A stretch of 45,484 bases of DNA from Ruminococcaceae bacterium AM07-15 (GTDB lineage Bacteria > Bacillota > Clostridia > Oscillospirales > Butyricicoccaceae): positions 1 through 45,484 of the forward strand of contig QUDE01000022.1 in assembly GCA_003477405.1 (NCBI GenBank), written 5' to 3'. The notes below the pieces were generated by a model, which saw only the letters and a list, made by a program, of their open reading frames with translations, had not been told where the DNA came from and did no database searches. The position numbers were made by a program, and so were the translations under genes. Positions 40,531 through 45,484 of this stretch are shown here, piece by piece; positions within the stretch are counted from its first letter, which is position 1; each line of letters opens with the position of its first letter.

Positions 40531-41010
40531 ATGCCGTCGCCCATCAAGACCAATGTAAGCCGTATTCTGGATAGCGCCGGGGTCTCTTACAAAATGCACA
40601 CCTATGAAAGCCACGGGGAAGCGCTGGACGGCCAGTCGGTGGCAAAGGCGCTGGGAGTGGACCCCCGGTGCCTGTTCAAGACCCTGGTGACAAAGGGCCA
40701 TGACGGAGAACACCGGGTTTTCGTGGTGCCCTGTACCGGTGAACTGGATCTGAAAGCCGCCGCCCGGGCCGCCGGATGCAAATCGGTGGAGATGATCCAT
40801 GTGAAGGATCTTCAGAAGGTCACCGGCTACATCCGGGGCGGATGCAGCCCTTTGGGGATGAAGCGGCAGTTTCCCACTGTGGTGGACGAAAGCTGCAAGG
40901 AATGTGAAACCATCATCGTCAGCGCCGGGAAGATCGGTTTTCAGGTGGAGCTGCATCCCGATGATCTGCTGCGCCTTTGCGGGGGAAAGACGGCCCCCAT
41001 TGCCAAATGA
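40531..41010 (+). CDS. ybaK: YbaK/EbsC-family Cys-tRNA(Pro) deacylase
   Basis: 159 residues from the ATG at 40531 with AAGGGAGG upstream. The family motifs are KTLVTKGHDG, VFVVPCTGELDLKAAARAAG, GYIRGGCSPLGMKRQFPT (with the catalytic region's conserved lysine earlier, about 50) and ETIIVSAGKIGFQVEL. It removes cysteine mis-attached to tRNA-Pro in the cytosol. Its stop overlaps the next start by 4 nt. Confidence 0.92.
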   Translation: MPSPIKTNVSRILDSAGVSYKMHTYESHGEALDGQSVAKALGVDPRCLFKTLVTKGHDGEHRVFVVPCTGELDLKAAARAAGCKSVEMIHVKDLQKVTGYIRGGCSPLGMKRQFPTVVDESCKECETIIVSAGKIGFQVELHPDDLLRLCGGKTAPIAK

Positions 41011-41510
41011 AGCGGCTGATCGTGGTGCGGGGGCCTATGGGGGCGGGGAAAACCACCTTGTGCCAGGTGCTGCTGCCCTATTTGCAGCCCGCCTTCTGGC
41101 TGGACGGGGACTGGTGCTGGAAAATGGAGCCCTTTACCGCCGATGAAGCCATGCGGGAGATGGTGATGGAGAACATCGCCTTTCTCCTGGGCCAGTTTCT
41201 CCGGGCGGAAGGGAAGGACAATGTGCTTTTTTCCTGGGTTCTCCACGAAGATGCCATTTTGGAGGACTTGCTCCACAGGCTCTCTCCCCTTCGGTTTTCC
41301 CTCCATGTGTTCAATCTGGAGCCAGGGGAACAGGCCCTGGTAGAGCGGCTCCAGAGGGATATCGCCCGGGGCGCACGGGAGGAAGATGTGGTGCAGCGGG
41401 CCTTGGAGCGGCGAGGGCATTACCCCGGCCTGCGGGGAGAGCACCTGGACACCTCTCAGCTCACCCCGGAAGAGACCGCTCGTGTGATTTTGGAAAAGCT
41501 GGGAGAATAA
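41007..41510 (+). CDS. P-loop nucleotide kinase-like ATPase
   Basis: 167 residues. Walker A is GPMGAGKTT (residues 9-17 or so), followed by DGDWCW, a lid-like segment and a C-terminal LDTSQLTPEETARVI. It resembles small chloramphenicol-phosphotransferase-like or nucleoside-kinase-like P-loop proteins; substrate unknown. Start at 41007 chosen because it overlaps the ybaK stop (ATGA); its own ribosome site is weak, so translation is coupled. Confidence 0.75.
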   Translation: MKRLIVVRGPMGAGKTTLCQVLLPYLQPAFWLDGDWCWKMEPFTADEAMREMVMENIAFLLGQFLRAEGKDNVLFSWVLHEDAILEDLLHRLSPLRFSLHVFNLEPGEQALVERLQRDIARGAREEDVVQRALERRGHYPGLRGEHLDTSQLTPEETARVILEKLGE

Positions 41511-41512
41511 TA

Positions 41513-41542
41513 AAAAGGACTGCCGGAAGGCAGTCCTTTTTT
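41513..41542. terminator. Bidirectional terminator
   Basis: A 12-bp stem AAAAGGACTGCC and its complement around GGAA, T-run on both strands; between the P-loop gene and secA. Confidence 0.88.
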
Positions 41543-41548
41543 GCGCGT

Positions 41549-44287
41549 TTATTCGTTTTTACCGCAGCATTTTTTGTACTTCAGACCGCTGCCGCAGGGG
41601 CAGGGATCGTTGCGGCCGGGCTTCTTGTTTTTGTGCACCGGCTGACGGGTCAGAGTGCCGTCGCCAGAGGTGGCAGTGGGCTTCATCAGCTGTTCCCGCT
41701 GGGGAGCGGCCTGGCCGATGATCCGGGCAATGAAGATCATCCGGGCGGTGTCGTCCTTGATCTCGTTGATCATCTCATCGAACATGTCAAAGCCCTGGCG
41801 TTTGTATTCCACAATGGGATCGTGCTGGGCGTAGGCCTGCAGGCCAATGCCCCGGCGCAGCTCGTGCATGGCGTCGATGTGATCCATCCAGTGGCTGTCC
41901 ACCACTTTCAGCAGAACCACCCGTTCCAGTTCCCGCATCACATCGCTGCCCAGGTCGGCTTCCTTCTTTTCGTAGAAGGCGTGGGCCTTTTCCTCCAGCT
42001 GCTCCTGGATGTCCTGGGGAGACAGCTTATCCAGCTCTTCCCGGGTGTACTGCAGCTCGCCGGGAGCCAGGAAAATCTTCTCCCACCGTTTTACTAGTTC
42101 TTCGGCCTGCCAGGTATCCAGATATTTGTGCTCTCCGGCTACCCGGGCCACCGAGCGGGCGATGGAGTCGTCGATCATGGACAGGATATTGCCTTTCAGA
42201 TCTTCGCCGTCCAGCACCTTGCGCCGCTGATCATAGATGATCTCTCTCTGACGGTTCATCACATCGTCATATTCCAGGGTGTATTTCCGGGACTGGAAGT
42301 TCCGGCCTTCCACCTTGCTCTGGGCCGATTCAATGGCATTGGACAGGAATTTCTGATCGATGGGGGTGTCTTCGTCCAGGCCCAGCTTATCCAGCATGCC
42401 GGTGAGCCGGTCGGAGCCGAAGAGGCGCATCAGATCGTCTTCCAGGGAGATATAGAACCGGCTTTCGCCCGGGTCGCCCTGACGGCCGGCACGGCCCCGC
42501 AGCTGGTTGTCGATACGCCGGGATTCGTGGCGCTCGGTGCCCAGGATGCACAGGCCGCCTGCCTGACGGACGATTTCGGCGTCTTTCCGGGTGGCTTCCT
42601 TGTGCTTTTCCAGAGCCTGGGCGTATTGGGTCCGGGCCGCCAGCACTTCTTCGTCCTGGGTGTCGGCATAACCGGTGGCTTCACTGATGACTTCTTCGGG
42701 GATCTGTGCTTTCACCAGATCTTCCCGGGCCATGGCCTCGGGGTTGCCGCCCAGCATGATGTCGGTACCACGGCCAGCCATATTGGTGGCAATGGTGACG
42801 GCGTAGGGTTTGCCGGCCTGGGCCACGATGGCCGCTTCTTTTTCATGGTATTTGGCGTTGAGCACCTGATGCTTGATGCCCTCTCTTTTCAAAAGACGGC
42901 TCAGCTCTTCGGATTTTTCGATGGAAATGGTGCCCACCAGCACAGGCTGGCCTTTTTCATGGCACTCCACGATTTTCCGGATGACGGCGCGGAACTTGCC
43001 CTGCTCGGTTTTATAGACGGCGTCGGGCAGGTCTTTCCGGGCCAGAGGACGGTTGGTGGGGATCTCGATGACATCCAGCTTGTAGATCTCCCGGAATTCG
43101 TCCTCTTCGGTGAGGGCGGTACCCGTCATGCCGGAGAGCTTTTCATACAGGCGGAAGAAGTTCTGGAAGGTGATGGTGGCCAGGGTCTTGCTTTCCCGCA
43201 GCACCGTCACCCCTTCTTTGGCTTCGATGGCCTGATGCAGGCCCTCGTTATACCGGCGGCCGAACATGAGACGGCCGGTGAACTCGTCCACGATGACGAT
43301 CTGACCATCCCGCACCACATAGTCCACATCCTGATGCATACAGCCGTGGGCCTTGATGGCCTGGTTGATGTGGTGCATCAGAGTGGTGTTTTCCGGGTCG
43401 GTGAGGTTTTGCACATTGAAGTATTTTTCCGCCTTGGTCACGCCCCGGGGGGTGATGGTGGCGGTTTTGCCCTTTTCGTCGATGATATAGTCGGCCTGGA
43501 TATCATCCTGGCTCTCCTTGGCGTCCACCTCGATGACCTTCAAAGGGGTAAGGGTGCGGACAAAGGCGTCGGCCTGCTTATACAGGTCAGTGCTCTTGTC
43601 ACCCTGGCCGGAGATGATCAGCGGCGTACGGGCTTCGTCGATGAGGATGGAGTCCACCTCGTCCACGATGGCGAAGGCATGGCCCCGCTGGACCATGTCC
43701 CGCTTGTAGATGGCCATGTTGTCCCGCAGATAGTCAAAGCCCAGCTCGTTGTTGGTGCCGTATGTGATATCGCAGGCATAGGCCTCCCGCCGCTCCTGGC
43801 TGCTCATGTCGTGGAGGATGGTGCCGCAGGTCAGGCCCATGAACCGGTAGACCTTGCCCATCCAGTCGCTGTCGCGCTTGGCCAGGTAATCGTTGACGGT
43901 GACGATGTGCACGCCCCGTCCGGTGAGGGCGTTGAGGTAAGCGGGCATGGTGGCCACCAGGGTTTTGCCTTCACCGGTTTTCATTTCGGCGATGCGCCCC
44001 TGATGGAGCACGATGCCGCCGATGATCTGCACCCGGTAGGGTTTCATCCCCAGCACGCGCCAGGCAGCTTCCCGGCAGGCGGCGAAGGCTTCCGGCAGAA
44101 GATCGTCCAGGCTTTCGCCCTTCTGATACCGGTCTTTGAACTGCTGGGTTTTGCTTTTCAGCTCCTGATCGCTGAGGGCGGCGTATTCCTGCTCCAGTGC
44201 TTCCACCGCCTGGACTTTGGGTTGGATTTTTTTCAGCTCTCGGGTGCTGGAGTCGCCAAAGAGCTTTTTGAGAAATGCATTTGCCAT
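41549..44287 (-). CDS. secA: Preprotein translocase ATPase SecA
   Basis: 912 residues, a full-length SecA. Walker A (MKTGEGKT, residues 102-109), [31 protein letters not shown] and the C-terminal zinc-binding [13 protein letters not shown] (Cys896, 898, 907, 908) are all present. It drives Sec-dependent export through SecYEG using ATP, and is needed for the many exported lipoproteins in this window. Start at 44287 with TAGGTGA upstream. Confidence 0.97.
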   Translation of the reverse strand: MANAFLKKLFGDSSTRELKKIQPKVQAVEALEQEYAALSDQELKSKTQQFKDRYQKGESLDDLLPEAFAACREAAWRVLGMKPYRVQIIGGIVLHQGRIAEMKTGEGKTLVATMPAYLNALTGRGVHIVTVNDYLAKRDSDWMGKVYRFMGLTCGTILHDMSSQERREAYACDITYGTNNELGFDYLRDNMAIYKRDMVQRGHAFAIVDEVDSILIDEARTPLIISGQGDKSTDLYKQADAFVRTLTPLKVIEVDAKESQDDIQADYIIDEKGKTATITPRGVTKAEKYFNVQNLTDPENTTLMHHINQAIKAHGCMHQDVDYVVRDGQIVIVDEFTGRLMFGRRYNEGLHQAIEAKEGVTVLRESKTLATITFQNFFRLYEKLSGMTGTALTEEDEFREIYKLDVIEIPTNRPLARKDLPDAVYKTEQGKFRAVIRKIVECHEKGQPVLVGTISIEKSEELSRLLKREGIKHQVLNAKYHEKEAAIVAQAGKPYAVTIATNMAGRGTDIMLGGNPEAMAREDLVKAQIPEEVISEATGYADTQDEEVLAARTQYAQALEKHKEATRKDAEIVRQAGGLCILGTERHESRRIDNQLRGRAGRQGDPGESRFYISLEDDLMRLFGSDRLTGMLDKLGLDEDTPIDQKFLSNAIESAQSKVEGRNFQSRKYTLEYDDVMNRQREIIYDQRRKVLDGEDLKGNILSMIDDSIARSVARVAGEHKYLDTWQAEELVKRWEKIFLAPGELQYTREELDKLSPQDIQEQLEEKAHAFYEKKEADLGSDVMRELERVVLLKVVDSHWMDHIDAMHELRRGIGLQAYAQHDPIVEYKRQGFDMFDEMINEIKDDTARMIFIARIIGQAAPQREQLMKPTATSGDGTLTRQPVHKNKKPGRNDPCPCGSGLKYKKCCGKNE

Positions 44288-44342
44288 TGGGTTTCACCTA
44301 CAAACTTCTCTGATAATATGATTTTCGGCCCCGGGCCGGGCA

Positions 44343-45224
44343 TTATTCCACTGTATTGCACAAACTGCCGATGGGCGGGATGCGGCACTCCACTTTGTCC
44401 CCTTTTTTCAGAAAACGGGGGGGATCAAAGCCCAGTCCCACGCCGCCGGGGGTGCCGGTGGCGATGATGTCTCCCGGCTCCAGCGTCATGCCCTGGGACA
44501 GATCGGCGATGATCTGGGGCAGGGAAGTGAGCAGAAGACGGGTGTTGGAGCTTTGGCGCACCTCTCCGTTGACCAGAGAGCAAACATCCACTTCCACCGG
44601 GAAGGGCAGGGCGCTTTTGTGGAGGATGCAGGGGCCCATGGCGGTGTAGCCGTCCAGGCTCTTGCCTCGCAGCCATTGGCTGTGCTGCTTCTGAATGGTG
44701 CGGGAGGACAGGTCGTTGAACACCGAGTAGCCGAAGATATAGTCCTCCGCCTGCTCTGGTTTGATGTCCCGGCCTTCTTTGCCGATGATGACCGCCAGCT
44801 CCACTTCATAATCCAGCTGGCTGTCCAGATCCAGCCGGGCAGGAATTTTTTCCCCATCGCCTAAAATAAAATGGGCTCTCTTGCCGAAATAGACGGCGTG
44901 ATGTACGGCGCCCTCTGTGGGAAGATCGGTTTTGGTTTCCTCCCGGTGGTCCCGGTAGTTGACGCCCACGCACAGGATATCGTGCAGTGGCCGGTCAATG
45001 GGGGCCAGGACATTCACCTGGGAAAGGGGAATGCCATCCCCTTGGGATGCCTTTGCCAGCAAAGGCAGCTCCTCCTCTTTCAGGGAGATGATCAGCTGCT
45101 GCATGGTGCGCATTTCCCGGCAAAGCAGGGGAGAGAGGGGATGCACCGAGGTTTCATTTTGGGATAAAAGCCCTAAAACAGGCTGCGCTCCAGGAACTTT
45201 TTCCACATAGCGAACAAATTTCAT
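44343..45224 (-). CDS. Fumarylacetoacetate hydrolase (FAH) family protein
   Basis: 293 residues from the ATG at 45224 with AAAGGA upstream. C-terminal catalytic domain: ILCVGVNYRDH, the metal-binding LDYEVELAVIIGKEG, YSVFNDLSSRTIQ, SLDGYTAMGPCI and GDIIATGTPGGVG. The family includes 2-hydroxyhepta-2,4-diene-dioate isomerases, acylpyruvases and oxaloacetate tautomerases. The first ~75 residues form the family's N-terminal cap. Substrate not assigned. 55 nt upstream of secA but without a visible link. Confidence 0.85.
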   Translation of the reverse strand: MKFVRYVEKVPGAQPVLGLLSQNETSVHPLSPLLCREMRTMQQLIISLKEEELPLLAKASQGDGIPLSQVNVLAPIDRPLHDILCVGVNYRDHREETKTDLPTEGAVHHAVYFGKRAHFILGDGEKIPARLDLDSQLDYEVELAVIIGKEGRDIKPEQAEDYIFGYSVFNDLSSRTIQKQHSQWLRGKSLDGYTAMGPCILHKSALPFPVEVDVCSLVNGEVRQSSNTRLLLTSLPQIIADLSQGMTLEPGDIIATGTPGGVGLGFDPPRFLKKGDKVECRIPPIGSLCNTVE

Positions 45225-45299
45225 AAGCCGTCCTTTCCGGCCGAAGGCTTCCGCCAGCGCCTGGTATGAACATAAGAGCATACGGGAATATTCTAACAC

Positions 45300-45308
45300 A
45301 GTATACCA
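45300..45308 (-). promoter_or_regulatory. Extended -10 of the FAH-family gene
   Basis: On the minus strand TGG-TATACT (hexamer 45305-45300), about 75 nt before the start. No good -35 at the usual distance. The 260 nt from 45225 to the window end otherwise hold no gene that I can support. Confidence 0.5.
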
Positions 45309-45433
45309 CATTTTGAAAAGAAAGATATAAACAAGATATAAAATTATTGGCAGAGGGGTTTGCATCGTCCATTCTATTCAATTTGGGGAATGAACACCGG
45401 GCAACCTGAAAAATCTGTAAACACCACCAAAAC

Positions 45434-45459
45434 TGTAGGTTTGTCAATGATGTGTTACA
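45434..45459. repeat. Right copy of the inverted sequence at the window ends
   Basis: Reverse-complement match (22 of 26) to 26-51. It ends 25 nt from the right window end, as the left copy begins 25 nt from the left end. Confidence 0.5.
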
Positions 45460-45484
45460 GATGAGGAAAAGAGAGTAAGACCTG

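Noticed and set aside
42128..44467. A plus-strand open frame of 779 codons across secA
   Set aside because: It is the complement of secA, with His/Gln/Gly-rich composition typical of antisense frames in this genome.
1..45484. CRISPR arrays, rRNA genes, transposases, phage genes or defence systems
   Set aside because: No regularly spaced repeats, no rRNA-like sequence and no such proteins were found on either strand.

Overview
This window looks like a chromosomal segment of a Gram-positive anaerobe of the class Clostridia, probably an Oscillospirales/Ruminococcaceae-type gut bacterium. The signs are strong AGGAGG ribosome-binding sites, TTGACA/TATAAT promoters, a teichoic-acid D-alanylation (dlt) operon, moderately GC-rich coding DNA with AT-rich intergenic gaps, ferredoxin-fused aldo/keto reductases and the acetylated diaminopimelate route. 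The taxon is an inference from gene content. I see no transposase, phage gene or CRISPR array.

Layout. 132-220: a tRNA-Ser(UGA) with its own promoter. 270-4483 (minus): dltA-dltB-dltC-dltD plus a 53-residue DltX at the 3' end. 4749-8647 (plus): D-serine ammonia-lyase followed by two paralogous amidohydrolases; the first and second genes share a 12-bp palindrome in their promoter regions. 8747-13313 (plus): an OmpR-type response regulator and histidine kinase, then a three-gene unit of exported PepSY proteins whose promoter carries a tandem 11-bp repeat. 13359-17425: a DUF3298-type lipoprotein, a zinc-ribbon protein, a VOC protein, NudC and an unidentified anchored protein. 17588-20427 (plus): copper export, with a CopA that carries a CopZ domain at its C terminus, then CsoR, behind a GC-rich palindromic operator. 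20683-23161: an Ig-like exported protein and a PadR-headed membrane-protein unit. 23203-27228 (minus): a redox operon (cyclophilin-like lipoprotein, decarboxylase-cupin fusion, frameshifted flavodoxin-fold oxidoreductase, two ferredoxin-type aldo/keto reductases), divergent from its likely LysR regulator. 28319-35199: HD protein, acyltransferase, glycerol dehydrogenase, a DapA-family aldolase, a MerR-RDD membrane regulator and an EamA transporter. 35460-40456: lysine/DAP genes (lysC-dapA-dapB-dapH, with dapL-like M20 peptidase divergent). 40531-45224: YbaK, a P-loop protein, SecA and an FAH-family hydrolase.

The most unusual item is a ~140-nt structured element present twice (20509-20650 and 31400-31535). 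Its hairpins are kept by compensatory base changes and it ends in a terminator-like hairpin, so it may be an undescribed small RNA family or an RNA-like dispersed repeat. Other points worth a second look are the in-frame CopA-CopZ fusion with an apparent internal promoter and start, the shared TTTCCCGGGAAA operator of the D-serine region, the MerR-RDD fusion with a 19-bp-spacer promoter overlapping a terminator, a short upstream reading frame with a Pro-Pro-Pro motif before the EamA transporter, and related inverted sequences exactly 25 nt from both window ends.

All assignments come from reading the sequence and remembered family motifs; no database search was run.
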